Translations under genes and position numbers: made by a program
Shown here: positions 42,039 to 51,440 of the stretch, piece after piece
How the letters are laid out: each line of letters opens with the position of its first letter
Position numbering within the stretch: the stretch's first letter is position 1
Assembly (NCBI GenBank): GCA_016185345.1
Contig: JACPNS010000021.1
Coordinates: forward strand, 124,001 to 188,000
Reading direction: 5' to 3'
Source: Solirubrobacterales bacterium
Lineage (GTDB): Bacteria > Actinomycetota > Thermoleophilia > Solirubrobacterales > JACPNS01
DNA: 64,000 nt
The notes under the pieces: generated by a model
Told to the model about the DNA's origin: nothing
Database searches by the model: none
What the model saw: the letters and a program-made list of their open reading frames with translations, nothing else

Positions 42039-44273
42039 CTACGTCAGCTGCTCGCTTCGCGCGGCGCGGCTATTCGCCTTCGCGAGGCGTAGTTCCTCGT
42101 CTGCTCGCTGCATCAGTTCGTTCGCACCCTCACCCTCATGTCGAAGAACATTGACGACGGTTGCCCCGGCGACGATGTCCGGAGTGAGGCGCACGCGGGC
42201 GGTGAGTATGGCCTCCGCAAGTCGCGCGCCGATCGCATCGAGGTCCGTTGGGAGGCCCGGAGCGCAGACGACCACAAATTCATCCCCGCCGCGTCGCACC
42301 ACAAGCTCGTCCTCGCGGGCCACAGATTCGATTGCGCGGGCCGTTTCGATCAGCAGCGCGTCGCCTATCGAGTGGCTGTAGCGGTCGTTCACGTCCTTGA
42401 AGCGATCGAGGTCGATCATCGTCAAGCAGACTTCGTCCCCCATCGCTTCGCAGCGCGCGATCTCCTGTTCGACGCGCGCTTCGAATCCACGGATGTTGGC
42501 CGCGCCGGTGAGCGGATCAACGACTGACATCGCCTCCGCGGCTGCGCTGAACTCGTCCGCCAGCCGGTCGCCGCGCTGCAGCAAGACGTTGAGAACGATC
42601 AGTACGCCGATCAGAAGAACTGCCTGCATCACCGCAAAACGCTGGCCTGACGCGATCACGAAGTACGCGTAGGCGCCGCCCGACACGACGACATATGGAA
42701 TCGCCGGGCGCCAGCCGAAAAGCATCACGGCGAGTGGGGCAGAGAGCATGCTGAGCTCTGCAAGCGCGTAACGGGCGTCGCCCGAGAGGGCGACGCCGGC
42801 AAGCATCAGACCGAGCGTCGCGGCGACGAAAGGGTGGAGCCAGCGCCGGTCGAGCGTCTTGCGCGCCGCGACCAGCGCACCGGCACCGATCGCGATCAGT
42901 CCAAGGACACTTATCAACGAGGAGACAGTCTGAGCGCTGGGAAGCAGTCCGAGCCCGACGACGATCGTGATCAGGGCCGCCGGCACGAAGGCCGTCGCCG
43001 CGGTCATTCGCCATTCGATCGTGCTTCCGTCCCCACGAGCGCGTCCGCCGCGGCGCATCCGGCCGACGTGGGCGCGACGGGCTCCGGCCAGCGCGCGTGA
43101 GTTGTGCTCATCGAGAGCGACCTGCGGGTGGTCGCCAGCCAATTCAGGCGTGATGCCAAAACGCTCCGGGTGAGCGTCGAGCTTGGCGTCGTGCAGGCCG
43201 TCGTCGACACGGCGCAAGAATGCCTCCGCGGTCTCGCCCGCTACGTGGGCGACGCGGGTCACGCTCGCGCGAGGGTTCACGTCCGGGCAGATCGCCCGCC
43301 TGGTGCGTTCGATTGATGCCGCGATGCGATCGCCGAAGCGGGCCATGTGGCGGCCGGGGGTGGCAATGGTCAGAATCGCGAATTCATCGCCACCGCGCCG
43401 CGCGACCAGGTCTCCGGGCTCGACCTCCTCGGCCAGCGCCTGGGCAACCGATTGAAGCACTGCGTCGCCGAGCGCATAGCTGAAGCGATCGTTGACCTCC
43501 TTGAAGTCGTCGAGGTCGATCGCGAACATCACAATCTCGCTCTGGTCGCGCGTTGAGCGTTGGAGCTCCTGCCGAAGACGCGCGCGCAGGCCGCGTAGGT
43601 TCGCGAGCCCCGTGAGCGGGTCGGTGATCGAGCGGCTGTGGTTAGCGGCTGCGGCGCGCCGCAAGCGGCTCTGGGAAAAGACAAGTCCTGTGACAAGCGC
43701 GGCCGCCACTCCAGTGAGGACAATCGCGCGGGCGATCTGCGCATCAGCTCGTTGGTGGGCGAGGAGTAGCGCGTTCATGGCCAAGAGTGCTGCCGAGCAA
43801 TAGGGAATCGAGACTGACGGCTTATGCATGTATGCCACGGCCAGAACCGGGAAGAGCAGTAACAACACGAGTGCGCTGATCGCGCCCCCGACGACAAAGC
43901 CGCCGACAACGAGGATGATCGAGGGCATGAGAATGCGCACCGGTGCACCCCACGGGGCATCGGGCGCGAAGCGAGCGCCAAGCAACAACAACGGGGCCGT
44001 CGCAAGTTCGATCGTGCCAAGAACGCCAATCACCGGATCGATGTTTGACGTGAGCTGGTCGATCAGTACGACAGCGAGGCCGCCGATCCAGTAGAGGGCT
44101 GCGGACACGTACCAACCGGCTTCGGCCGGTAGGCCGATGCTGGCGAAGCCGCTCTCGTCGGCTTCGGCGCGCGCCCGCGCCTCATCTGCGGTTGTCGTGG
44201 TGCCGGCATGCCCTGCCGCACCTGGTTCCCTACGAGGGAATCCGCTCAGTTCCATCTGTTTCCCCTGTCCCAA
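42039..44273 (-). CDS. Membrane protein with two transmembrane-GGDEF modules
   Basis: 744 residues made of the same layout twice: about five to six membrane helices, GGDEF domain (GGDEFAIL near residue 300), a short basic linker, another helical bundle, and a second GGDEF domain (GGDEFVVV near residue 655). Both keep the metal-binding Asp motifs IDLDDFKEVND and IDLDRFKDVND. Neither has the RxxD inhibitory site: the positions read EPGD and REDE. GGDEF domains work as dimers, so one chain could form its own active pair. No EAL domain is seen in the window. ATG at 44255 is an alternative start. Confidence 0.88.
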   Translation of the reverse strand: MGQGKQMELSGFPRREPGAAGHAGTTTTADEARARAEADESGFASIGLPAEAGWYVSAALYWIGGLAVVLIDQLTSNIDPVIGVLGTIELATAPLLLLGARFAPDAPWGAPVRILMPSIILVVGGFVVGGAISALVLLLLFPVLAVAYMHKPSVSIPYCSAALLAMNALLLAHQRADAQIARAIVLTGVAAALVTGLVFSQSRLRRAAAANHSRSITDPLTGLANLRGLRARLRQELQRSTRDQSEIVMFAIDLDDFKEVNDRFSYALGDAVLQSVAQALAEEVEPGDLVARRGGDEFAILTIATPGRHMARFGDRIAASIERTRRAICPDVNPRASVTRVAHVAGETAEAFLRRVDDGLHDAKLDAHPERFGITPELAGDHPQVALDEHNSRALAGARRAHVGRMRRGGRARGDGSTIEWRMTAATAFVPAALITIVVGLGLLPSAQTVSSLISVLGLIAIGAGALVAARKTLDRRWLHPFVAATLGLMLAGVALSGDARYALAELSMLSAPLAVMLFGWRPAIPYVVVSGGAYAYFVIASGQRFAVMQAVLLIGVLIVLNVLLQRGDRLADEFSAAAEAMSVVDPLTGAANIRGFEARVEQEIARCEAMGDEVCLTMIDLDRFKDVNDRYSHSIGDALLIETARAIESVAREDELVVRRGGDEFVVVCAPGLPTDLDAIGARLAEAILTARVRLTPDIVAGATVVNVLRHEGEGANELMQRADEELRLAKANSRAARSEQLT

Positions 44274-44373
44274 ACGCGCATTTCTGCGCAGGCACAGTGT
44301 GGGACCTTCGCGGCATTAATGCCAGCGAGGGATAGAACATTTGTTTAGGGTAGGGGCGCGGGAAGTTTGAGGG

Positions 44374-44769
44374 CTAGTTGCCCGGACCCGCGCCGCCGGA
44401 GTCTGCGCCGCCGCCTGCACCGGTGTCGGTGCCGGCGCCCGTGTCGGTGCCCGCTCCGCCGGTGTCGGTTCCGGTTCCGGTGCCTGCTCCGGTGCCTGCT
44501 CCGCCCGCGTTGGTGCCGGTGTCCGCGTTGTCGGCCCCGCCGCCGCCGGAGGTGCTCGATGTGGCGCTTGTGGCGCTTGTGGCGCCCGACTTCTTAGACG
44601 CGGCGAGAGATCCTTCTGGTACTGCCAGCGGGGGCTTCTCCAGTGTGTTGCTCGTCGTCTGCACGTCGCGACCGCCGCAGCCGGAAATGGCGATTGCCAA
44701 GGCAATCACCGCAACAAAGGCCGTTGCGCGGCGAGTTCTTGCGGAGGACGCGCGGCCAGAATCAGCCAT
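44374..44769 (-). CDS. Low-complexity Gly/Thr-rich lipoprotein
   Basis: 131 residues from the ATG at 44769 (another at 44787 is possible). A basic N-terminus and hydrophobic helix end in a good lipobox, ISGCGG. From about residue 61 the protein is almost entirely Ser/Thr/Ala, then Gly/Thr/Asp repeats (GTDTGGAGTDTGAGTDTG). No domain is recognised; likely a wall-spanning or adhesive lipoprotein. Its start overlaps the upstream zinc-ribbon gene by 8 nt. Confidence 0.65.
   Translation of the reverse strand: MADSGRASSARTRRATAFVAVIALAIAISGCGGRDVQTTSNTLEKPPLAVPEGSLAASKKSGATSATSATSSTSGGGGADNADTGTNAGGAGTGAGTGTGTDTGGAGTDTGAGTDTGAGGGADSGGAGPGN
44386..44526 (-). repeat. Gly-Thr-Asp codon repeats in the lipoprotein gene
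   Basis: Imperfect short-unit repeats based on GGTGTCGGTGCC-like units, encoding about residues 82-128. Such tracts are prone to length change. Confidence 0.7.
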
Positions 44770-45067
44770 CAGATACTGCGCCGGCATCAGAGGGTGCTGT
44801 TTCAGCAGCGGGCATGCGGCGGTCGCAGTATGGGCAGTCGTTGACGTCCTTTTGCAGGAGCTGCTCGCGTGAGCAGCCGCATACGCGGAGGTTCTCGGTT
44901 GCCCAGGGCAGCGCTGACTTGGACTCGCCGACGGGTAATACTTCGCCGACGACGACGAACTGCGTGCCGGACTCCCGGTCCACGTAGCGGTCGCCTTCTT
45001 CTACCTCGGCGACGATGTCGCGCCTGAAGCCGGCCGAACGCAGGCGGTATTTCTGTGAGTCGCTCAC
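44762..45067 (-). CDS. Small zinc-ribbon-like protein
   Basis: 101 residues from the GTG at 45067. TAGTCT 8 nt upstream suggests a leaderless mRNA. The first half (GDRYVDRESGTQFVVVGEVLPVGES) is beta-rich. A CGC motif and a CPYCDRR motif lie about 16 residues apart and could bind one zinc. No family recognised. Divergent from the glycosyltransferase gene. Confidence 0.6.
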   Translation of the reverse strand: MSDSQKYRLRSAGFRRDIVAEVEEGDRYVDRESGTQFVVVGEVLPVGESKSALPWATENLRVCGCSREQLLQKDVNDCPYCDRRMPAAETAPSDAGAVSDG

Positions 45068-45075
45068 GGAGCAAA

Positions 45076-45081
45076 AGACTA
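45076..45081 (-). promoter_or_regulatory. Possible -10 box, leaderless zinc-ribbon gene
   Basis: TAGTCT on the minus strand, ending 8 nt before the GTG at 45067. Confidence 0.4.
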
Positions 45082-45144
45082 ACAACCGGGGTGGTTGCAA
45101 CCGCCATGGACGCCGACGGCGCCCATATGCTCGCTACGTCCAAG

Positions 45145-46836
45145 ATGAGAATTCTGATCTTTCACGGCTACTTGCTTCGGGGGACGGGTAGCAACGTCTA
45201 CAACGCCGAACTCGCGCGCGCCCTCGTGGCGGACGGTCACGATGTTGACCTCGTCTGCCAGGAGAAGTCCGCGAAGGACCTCGAATGGGTTGACGCCCTG
45301 GGAACCTGGGACAACGCCGGTGAGCTTGTCGTCGAGGAGTTCGATCGCAAACGCGGCAAGGGTCGCGGTCGCTGTACCGTCTTCCTGCCGCCGATCGCGG
45401 ATCAGTTGCCCGTTTATGTGCAGGACAACTACAAGGGCTTTGTCGCCCGCACATTTGACCAGTTCGACGACACCGAGCTGGAGTTCTACGTCGCCCGCAA
45501 CGTGATGGCGGTGAAGGCTGTGGCAGAGCGTGAGAAACCCGATTACGCGCTCGGCAATCACATGGTGATGGGGCCGTACATCCTCTCGCAGGCCCTCGGC
45601 GACGAAGTGCCGTACGTGGCAAAGATCCATGGCAGCGCGATGGAGTACATCGTCCGCCCATACCCTCGATTCCTGCCTTACGCTCGTACTGGCGTCGGCG
45701 AGGCCCGCCTGGTGCTGGTGGGATCGAGGCACATTGCAGAGCGCACGTGGGACACACTGAGGATTCCAGGGCTCGAGTCGCGCATTTTTCTTGGCCCCCC
45801 CGGCGTGGACATCGCACGCTTCAGGCCGGCCAAGAATCGCGAAGCCGCCCTTACCGGACTGGCCGATGCAGGCGAGCGGGTGCTCGGCTTGCCGCGGCTC
45901 GGGTACGGCCCGGGTCAGCAGGTCGCAACCGACGCGCTGTTTGATCGCGTTCGCACGGCCGCGCGGATGGACGGCATGATGGGCTATCCAGAGGTCGCTG
46001 AGGAGATCGCGGGGATGCAGACCACCTACGAGAACGACGGAATCGACTCCGCGGCCGGAGACGCGCTGCGTTCGCTGGCCGCAATTGACGCGCCGATCGT
46101 CCTTTTCGTCGGCAAGCTGATCGTCTCGAAGGGTGTCGATCTCCTGGTCGTTGCGTGGCCATTCGTGCGCAAGACCCACGCCGATGCGCGTTTGCTCGTG
46201 ACGGGATTTGGCGCCTACCGCGAGGGACTGGAGATGTTGATAGCCGCGATCTCGGATGGGGATCTTGTGACCGCGCGCTGGATCGCGGAAGGCGGACGAG
46301 CGTTTGAGGGCGACAAGGCCGCGCCGCTCAAGTTGGTTCTAGCGATGCTCGATCGCCTGGAACGGGACGAAGACGCGCTCAAGGCTTACATCGAAGCCGC
46401 GCGCGGAATGCGCGACTCGGTCACGTTTGTGGGACGCCTTGAGCACGAGTTTCTCGCCGACGTGATCCCCGTCGCGGAATGCCAGGTCGTCCCGAGCACC
46501 TTTCCCGAGGCCTTCGGCATGGTGGCCGCAGAGGCCGCAGCCTGCGGCGTGGCGCCGATCAGCGCCGACCACTCCGGGCTTGCCGAAGTCACCTCGAAAC
46601 TTCAGTCCAATTTGTCGGGCGCATCTGCGGCTCTGCTGAGCTTCAGCACAGAGGAGTCCGCGGTGGAGCAGCTGGCGACCCGCATCAGCGGAGTTCTGGC
46701 GCTCTCCGCAGCCCAGCGCGCAGAGCTCTCGGCGCGACTCGTGCAGACTGCCGACGAAAGCTTCTCCTGGGCCGGCGTGGCTCGGGATCTGCTGGCCGCC
46801 GCGCAGGGTCAGACTGATTCTCTACAGCGCCCGTGA
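45145..46836 (+). CDS. Glycosyltransferase family 4 (GT-B) protein
   Basis: About 563 residues. It starts with RILIFHGYLLRGTGSNVYNAELARALVADGHDVDLV, the N-terminal Rossmann fold with a glycine-rich loop, and has the retaining-GT acceptor/donor motif PSTFPEAFGMVAAEAAACG near residue 455. It carries about 150 extra residues in the middle (about 230-400), longer than typical GT4 enzymes. In-frame starts exist at 45055 and 45127; 45145 is chosen because the fold begins there. Sugar and acceptor unknown; possibly envelope glycans or glycolipids. Next to a diheme cytochrome, but no functional link is evident. Confidence 0.85.
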   Translation: MRILIFHGYLLRGTGSNVYNAELARALVADGHDVDLVCQEKSAKDLEWVDALGTWDNAGELVVEEFDRKRGKGRGRCTVFLPPIADQLPVYVQDNYKGFVARTFDQFDDTELEFYVARNVMAVKAVAEREKPDYALGNHMVMGPYILSQALGDEVPYVAKIHGSAMEYIVRPYPRFLPYARTGVGEARLVLVGSRHIAERTWDTLRIPGLESRIFLGPPGVDIARFRPAKNREAALTGLADAGERVLGLPRLGYGPGQQVATDALFDRVRTAARMDGMMGYPEVAEEIAGMQTTYENDGIDSAAGDALRSLAAIDAPIVLFVGKLIVSKGVDLLVVAWPFVRKTHADARLLVTGFGAYREGLEMLIAAISDGDLVTARWIAEGGRAFEGDKAAPLKLVLAMLDRLERDEDALKAYIEAARGMRDSVTFVGRLEHEFLADVIPVAECQVVPSTFPEAFGMVAAEAAACGVAPISADHSGLAEVTSKLQSNLSGASAALLSFSTEESAVEQLATRISGVLALSAAQRAELSARLVQTADESFSWAGVARDLLAAAQGQTDSLQRP

Positions 46837-46902
46837 TTGCCCGCTGGTAACGACGGCCACCAACCCTGGGAAAGCTCTTCTTCTTGCCGCCATGGTGTCG
46901 GC

Positions 46903-46908
46903 TAGGAT
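46903..46908 (+). promoter_or_regulatory. Possible -10 box of the diheme cytochrome gene
   Basis: TAGGAT ends 11 nt before the ATG at 46920. Confidence 0.4.
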
Positions 46909-46919
46909 TCCCGCCGGAT

Positions 46920-47573
46920 ATGCAGATACGACCTCACAATACATCGAAAAAAACCTTCGCGCTCGGAGCACTCCTGGTGGTCAGCGTCTTCGTCGCGGGC
47001 TGCGGGAACAACTCCAAGACCTCCCTCTCCAATGGCAAGACGCTCTTCACCGCCAAGTGCGGCGGTTGTCACAAGCTGGCGCGCGCCAGCACGGTTGGCA
47101 CGATCGGCCCTGACCTTGACGAAGCTTTCCGTCAGTCCGTCAAGGATGGGATGGGCGACACAATCCAGGGAGTCGTCGAAGGCCAGATCAAGTACCCCTC
47201 CCAGAAGCTCTACCCGAAGAGCTTGGTCATGCCACCTGACCTCGTAACCGGCATGGACGCCAACGACGTCGCGGCATATGTCTCCTACGCAGTCGCGAAG
47301 CCGGGCAAGGACCCGGGCGCTTTGGGTCAAATAGGCGGAGGCACCGACGGCAGGGGTCTCTTCAAGACCAACTGCGCCGCTTGCCACAGGCTCGCAGATG
47401 CCGGAACTGTTGGCACGGTTGGCCCGAATCTCGACCAGACCAAGCTCGGCCTGGCTGCTGCCATCAAGCAGATAGAGAACGGCGGCAACGGAATGCCCGC
47501 ATTCAAGGGCGCTCTCACCGACGCTCAGATCAAGTTGATCGCGGCGTATCTCGAGAAGGTCAAGGGCAAATAG
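46920..47573 (+). CDS. Diheme cytochrome c lipoprotein
   Basis: 217 residues. The N-terminus has a hydrophobic helix and the lipobox VAGCGN, so it is probably lipid-anchored outside the membrane. Two cytochrome c domains follow, each with one heme site (CGGCH and CAACH) and a downstream axial methionine candidate (LVMPPDL; NGMPAFKG). It lies next to the oxidase genes, convergent to them, and is a good candidate electron donor to CtaC. The ATG at 46920 matches the lipoprotein signal; 46884 would add 12 unlikely residues. Confidence 0.92.
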   Translation: MQIRPHNTSKKTFALGALLVVSVFVAGCGNNSKTSLSNGKTLFTAKCGGCHKLARASTVGTIGPDLDEAFRQSVKDGMGDTIQGVVEGQIKYPSQKLYPKSLVMPPDLVTGMDANDVAAYVSYAVAKPGKDPGALGQIGGGTDGRGLFKTNCAACHRLADAGTVGTVGPNLDQTKLGLAAAIKQIENGGNGMPAFKGALTDAQIKLIAAYLEKVKGK

Positions 47574-47603
47574 ACAAGCTCGTCAGCTTCGTTTGGTTCT
47601 TTG

Positions 47604-47638
47604 AGCCCGTCGGCCTTTTGGTCGGCGGGCTTTTTTTT
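47604..47638 (+). terminator. Strong intrinsic terminator after the diheme cytochrome
   Basis: A 12-bp stem (two G-T pairs), 47604-47615 with 47620-47631, a TTTT loop, then eight T residues at 47631-47638. Confidence 0.93.
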
Positions 47639-47784
47639 ATCGGAGTGGGGGATGGCCGCTCGCATGGCCGGGTGGCCATGTCGACTGCTGGGAGGTGCAC
47701 CGAATCGCGACTGACGCGATCACCTCATCGCCGCGACCGACAAAGAGGCCCCGCCGCACGATCAACCGTGACCGTCGACGGCTC

Positions 47785-47970
47785 CTAGAAGACCAGGTTC
47801 GCCAGAAACGCAACCAGGGCCACGACAAGCACCCCTCCACCGACCCCGAGGACGATCTTGAACATGTCGCCCTCGTTGGTGAACGGGTCGAAGCGCTGCT
47901 TTGGCTGCTCAGGGGGGCCCTCAGCGGCGTTCTGCGCGCCCTCGATGGGCTTGTTGGGACCGTTGTCCAT
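47785..47970 (-). CDS. Small single-helix membrane protein after ctaE
   Basis: 61 residues. A Pro/Gln/Asn-rich N-terminal half is followed by FKIVLGVGGGVLVVALVAFLANLVF, one membrane helix at the C-terminus. It starts 19 nt after ctaE in the same direction, so it should be co-transcribed with the oxidase. It may be a small accessory subunit. The 146 nt between it and the terminator at 47638 hold no other gene that I can see. Confidence 0.6.
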   Translation of the reverse strand: MDNGPNKPIEGAQNAAEGPPEQPKQRFDPFTNEGDMFKIVLGVGGGVLVVALVAFLANLVF

Positions 47971-47989
47971 CCCGGTTCCAGGCCTCGGC

Positions 47990-48601
47990 CTAAAGTACGT
48001 AGAGGGTTGTGAACACGAACAACCACATCACGTCGACGAAGTGCCAGTACAGACCGGGGATTTCAACGCCCCAGTGCTTTTCTTTCTCGGGGCCGTAGTG
48101 GCCCTTGAAGGCACGGTTGGCAACAACCATGAGGATGATCAGGCCAACGACCACGTGAGCTCCGTGCAATCCGGTGAGGCTGAAGAACACAGTCGCCTGC
48201 GCGCTGTCCTTGGGCAGGAAGCCCAGGTGGACGTACTCGCTGATCTGGATGCCGAAAAAGGTGGCTCCGAGAAGAATGGTGAGCACGAGGCCGGTCTTGA
48301 ATGCCTTGCGATTGTTGTGCTTGATTCCCTCAAGCGCCCAATGCATGGTCGCTGATGACGAGAAAAGAATCGCTGAGTTTGCCAGCGCTACGTAGATCGG
48401 CAACTCCTGGCCCTCGGGCATCCACGGGTCGCCCTGGACGACGCGAATAAAGAAGTATGCGGCGAAGAATGAACCGAAGAGCATCAGCTCCGAGGTGATG
48501 AACAGGACCATTCCAAGCCATTCGCGGTTGACGTTCGCCGAAGAGTTGGCGACCGGCATGTGGCCTTCGCTGTGGTCATCGTGCGCTGCGTGGGCTTCCA
48601 T
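47990..48601 (-). CDS. ctaE: Cytochrome c oxidase subunit III
   Basis: Membrane subunit supporting subunit I. 203 residues, with membrane helices and the family blocks MVLFITSELMLFGSFFAAYF, ALEGIKHNNRKAFKTGL, and GLHGAHVVVGLI. Shorter than 7-helix forms, consistent with a five-helix version. It starts 2 nt after ctaD, so it is translated with it. Confidence 0.95.
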   Translation of the reverse strand: MEAHAAHDDHSEGHMPVANSSANVNREWLGMVLFITSELMLFGSFFAAYFFIRVVQGDPWMPEGQELPIYVALANSAILFSSSATMHWALEGIKHNNRKAFKTGLVLTILLGATFFGIQISEYVHLGFLPKDSAQATVFFSLTGLHGAHVVVGLIILMVVANRAFKGHYGPEKEKHWGVEIPGLYWHFVDVMWLFVFTTLYVL

Positions 48602-48603
48602 CG

Positions 48604-50562
48604 CTATGCGTCTCCGTTAGTGGTCGAAGTGTCATCGGCTTCGGGCGCTGTCTCGGCAACGCGCTCCTCGGCAACGCGCTCCTCGGCAGGTGCGCCTACT
48701 GTGGCGACTACCGGCTCGGGCTCCTTGAATATGCCGTGACGTGCGCCGGGAACGCCGTACTCGTAGGGGTGACCGACGACCGTCGGGACCTCGTCGAAGT
48801 TGAAGATTGGCGGCGGGCTGCTGACCTGCCACTCAAGTGTGTGTGCGTGCCACGGGTTGGCCGGCGCGATCGGACCCTTGCGCCAGGACCAGACCATGTT
48901 GTAGAGGAAGATCAGCATCGACGCGCCCAGCACGAAAGATGAGATCGATATGAAGAAGTTCCAGGCAGCGAACTGCTGTGCGTAGTCAGCTACACGTCGC
49001 GGCATGCCCTCGAGACCAATCAGGTGCTGAGGGCCAAAGGTGGCGTTGAAGCTGATAAACGTCATCCAGAAGTGCCATTTGCCCAGCTTCTCGTTGTACA
49101 TGCGCCCGGTCATCTTGGGAAACCAGTGATAGATCCCGGCGAAGATCGTGAAGAGCGATCCTCCGAACAGCACATAGTGGAAGTGCGCGACTATGAAGTA
49201 CGTGTCAGAAACCGCGATGTCGAATGGGACGACGGCCAGCATGACTCCGCTGATGCCGCCCAGCACGAACATCGTTATGAAGCCGAAGGCCCAGTACATG
49301 GGTGTCCGCATATGGATCACACCTCCCCACATGGTTCCGAGCCAGGAGAAGATCTTCACTCCCGTTGGAACGGCAATGAGCATGGTGGTCAGCATCATTG
49401 GTATTCGAATCCAATTCTGCATCGGCGCCACGAACATATGGTGCGCCCATACGGCGAATCCGAGCACGATGATGGCGAGCAAGGAGAACGCCATCATTCG
49501 ATATCCGAATACGGGTTTTCGAGCGTGTGTCGAGATCACCTCCGAGATGATTCCGAAGCCCGGAAGGACCATGATGTACACCGCCGGGTGGCTGTAGAAC
49601 CAAAACACGTGCTGGTACATCACCGAGCTGCCACCCTGGGCGGCGTCGAAGAAGTTCATGCCGAGCGCGCGGTCGAAGAGGATCATGAACTGCGAACCCG
49701 CGATGAACGGCGTTGCGAGCACGACCAGCAGCGAGGTTGAGAAGTTGGCCCAACCGAGCAGCGGCATGCGCCAGAAGGTCATGCCTGGCGCGCGCATCGT
49801 GATGATCGTGACCAAGAAGTTGATCGCCGTCAGGATTGATGAGGATCCCGCAAACTGCGCAGCAACTGAGAAGAAGGTTTGGCCCAGCGGCGCGTTTGTC
49901 GAGAGCGGTGCGTAAGCGGTCCAGCCGGTCGCGAAAGCGCCGCCGGGCACGATGAAGCTCAGGACCATCATCACGCCCGCGATCGGCAGGAACCAGAAGG
50001 ACAGGGCGTTCAGGCGGGGGAAGGCCATGTCCGGCGCACCGAGCATCAGCGGTAGGACGTAGTTGGCGATTCCGGCGAATACCGGCACCATGAAGAGGAA
50101 GATCATCAACGCGGCGTGCGCAGAGAAGAGACCGTTGAAGGTCTGAGCGTCGACGAACTGCATGCCGGGCTCGAGCAGCTCGGCGCGGAACAGCATCGCG
50201 AGCATTCCGCCGATCATGAAGAAGAAGAACGTCGTGACGATGTACTGGATGCCGATGACCTTGTGGTCGGTGTTGAAGTGGAAGTAGTCCTGCCACTTGC
50301 GCGCACCGTGGTCGGCGTGGTCATCAACCTTGGTCGGCTTGCCCGAGAGCCAGTAGAGCCAGTAGTCCATGCAGCCGATTCCGTAGAGGAACGCAACCGG
50401 GACGGTCAGGAGTGCGACGGTGGTGATCGATTCCCAGCTGATTTCCTGCTCCCAGCCAAGGAGAAGGCGCATGCCGGTGACGATGACGAAGGCAACGACG
50501 TAGCCGATCGCCATCGAAAAAGTTGCGCGGTACCAACCTGGGGAGCGGAGTGATGCGGCCAT
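48604..50562 (-). CDS. ctaD: Cytochrome c oxidase subunit I, A2-type
   Basis: Catalytic subunit that reduces O2 and pumps protons. 652 residues. All metal ligands are present: low-spin heme His149 and His462, high-spin heme His460, and CuB His325, His374 and His375, with cross-linked Tyr329. The helix VI motif is YSHPAVY instead of GHPEVY, so the proton-channel glutamate is replaced as in A2-type enzymes. Two additional helices (about residues 10-70) precede the usual start, and a long acidic tail follows helix XII. Begins 24 nt after ctaC. Confidence 0.96.
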   Translation of the reverse strand: MAASLRSPGWYRATFSMAIGYVVAFVIVTGMRLLLGWEQEISWESITTVALLTVPVAFLYGIGCMDYWLYWLSGKPTKVDDHADHGARKWQDYFHFNTDHKVIGIQYIVTTFFFFMIGGMLAMLFRAELLEPGMQFVDAQTFNGLFSAHAALMIFLFMVPVFAGIANYVLPLMLGAPDMAFPRLNALSFWFLPIAGVMMVLSFIVPGGAFATGWTAYAPLSTNAPLGQTFFSVAAQFAGSSSILTAINFLVTIITMRAPGMTFWRMPLLGWANFSTSLLVVLATPFIAGSQFMILFDRALGMNFFDAAQGGSSVMYQHVFWFYSHPAVYIMVLPGFGIISEVISTHARKPVFGYRMMAFSLLAIIVLGFAVWAHHMFVAPMQNWIRIPMMLTTMLIAVPTGVKIFSWLGTMWGGVIHMRTPMYWAFGFITMFVLGGISGVMLAVVPFDIAVSDTYFIVAHFHYVLFGGSLFTIFAGIYHWFPKMTGRMYNEKLGKWHFWMTFISFNATFGPQHLIGLEGMPRRVADYAQQFAAWNFFISISSFVLGASMLIFLYNMVWSWRKGPIAPANPWHAHTLEWQVSSPPPIFNFDEVPTVVGHPYEYGVPGARHGIFKEPEPVVATVGAPAEERVAEERVAETAPEADDTSTTNGDA

Positions 50563-50586
50563 CTGGTGCGGGTTACCTTTCGCGTT

Positions 50587-51381
50587 CTACTTGGCTGTTG
50601 CGGAGTCTTGGAATGCTCCGGGCCAGGTCTGGGGGTCGGTGTTTGCGCCGGTCGGCTTGGGCGCTTTGGCGCTCTTCTGGGCCGCAACCCATGCGGTGAA
50701 CTGGGCGGGAGTGACCACACGCAGCGTCGAACGCATGGTCGCGTGTCCAATTCCGCACAGCTCGGCGCAAAGGATCGGGTAGGAGCCGAGCTTGTCTGGC
50801 TTGAAGCGGATGCGGGTGGTGAAGCCGTCGGCGACGTCGCGTTTGACGCGTGCTGACGGGATGTAGAAACTGTGAATGACGTCGGCAGATGTCATCTCGA
50901 AATAGAGCGGGCGGTCGACCGGGACGACGAGGTCTCCGCTGGTCTTGACGCCCTGTTCGGGGTACTGGTAGTTCCAGGCGAACTGCTGACCGATCACCTT
51001 GATCGTCATCGAGTTCGGCTGCGCTGCCTCGACCTTGTCGAGCACGGTCCAGGCGTAGAGGCCCAGCGCCATGACGACGATCGTCGGAATGATCGTCCAG
51101 ACGATCTCGATCTTGGTTGAGCCGTGGAACGGAGCGCCGTCCTTGTCCTCGGGGTCTTCCGGCTTGGCGCGAAACTCGACGAGGCAGAAGGCGAGGATCG
51201 CGCAAATGATGATGAAGAACGGGATCGAGGCGATGAGCAACGCCTTGTACACCGTGTCAACCGGCTTCATGTCCTCGGCGACCAGCGTTCCCATCCAGTC
51301 GTAGGCGAGGGAGAATGCGATCAGCCCAGCGGTCACCAAGAGGGCGACAACTATGCCGACGATGCGATGTGAGGCTTTCAT
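50587..51381 (-). CDS. ctaC: Cytochrome c oxidase subunit II
   Basis: Accepts electrons from cytochrome c through the binuclear CuA centre. 264 residues with two membrane helices (about 10-30 and 45-70), the aromatic QQFAWNYQYPE, and all CuA ligands: His in DVIHSFYIP and CAELCGIGHATM. A clear AAGGAG ribosome-binding site precedes the ATG. First gene of ctaC-ctaD-ctaE; no cytochrome c domain is fused, so a separate donor such as the diheme protein is needed. Confidence 0.96.
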   Translation of the reverse strand: MKASHRIVGIVVALLVTAGLIAFSLAYDWMGTLVAEDMKPVDTVYKALLIASIPFFIIICAILAFCLVEFRAKPEDPEDKDGAPFHGSTKIEIVWTIIPTIVVMALGLYAWTVLDKVEAAQPNSMTIKVIGQQFAWNYQYPEQGVKTSGDLVVPVDRPLYFEMTSADVIHSFYIPSARVKRDVADGFTTRIRFKPDKLGSYPILCAELCGIGHATMRSTLRVVTPAQFTAWVAAQKSAKAPKPTGANTDPQTWPGAFQDSATAK

Positions 51382-51440
51382 CGAGCTCCTTCGCTTGCCA
51401 ACACAAGCTCAGACGGGAACGGGGGCGTGAAACCAGCGGT

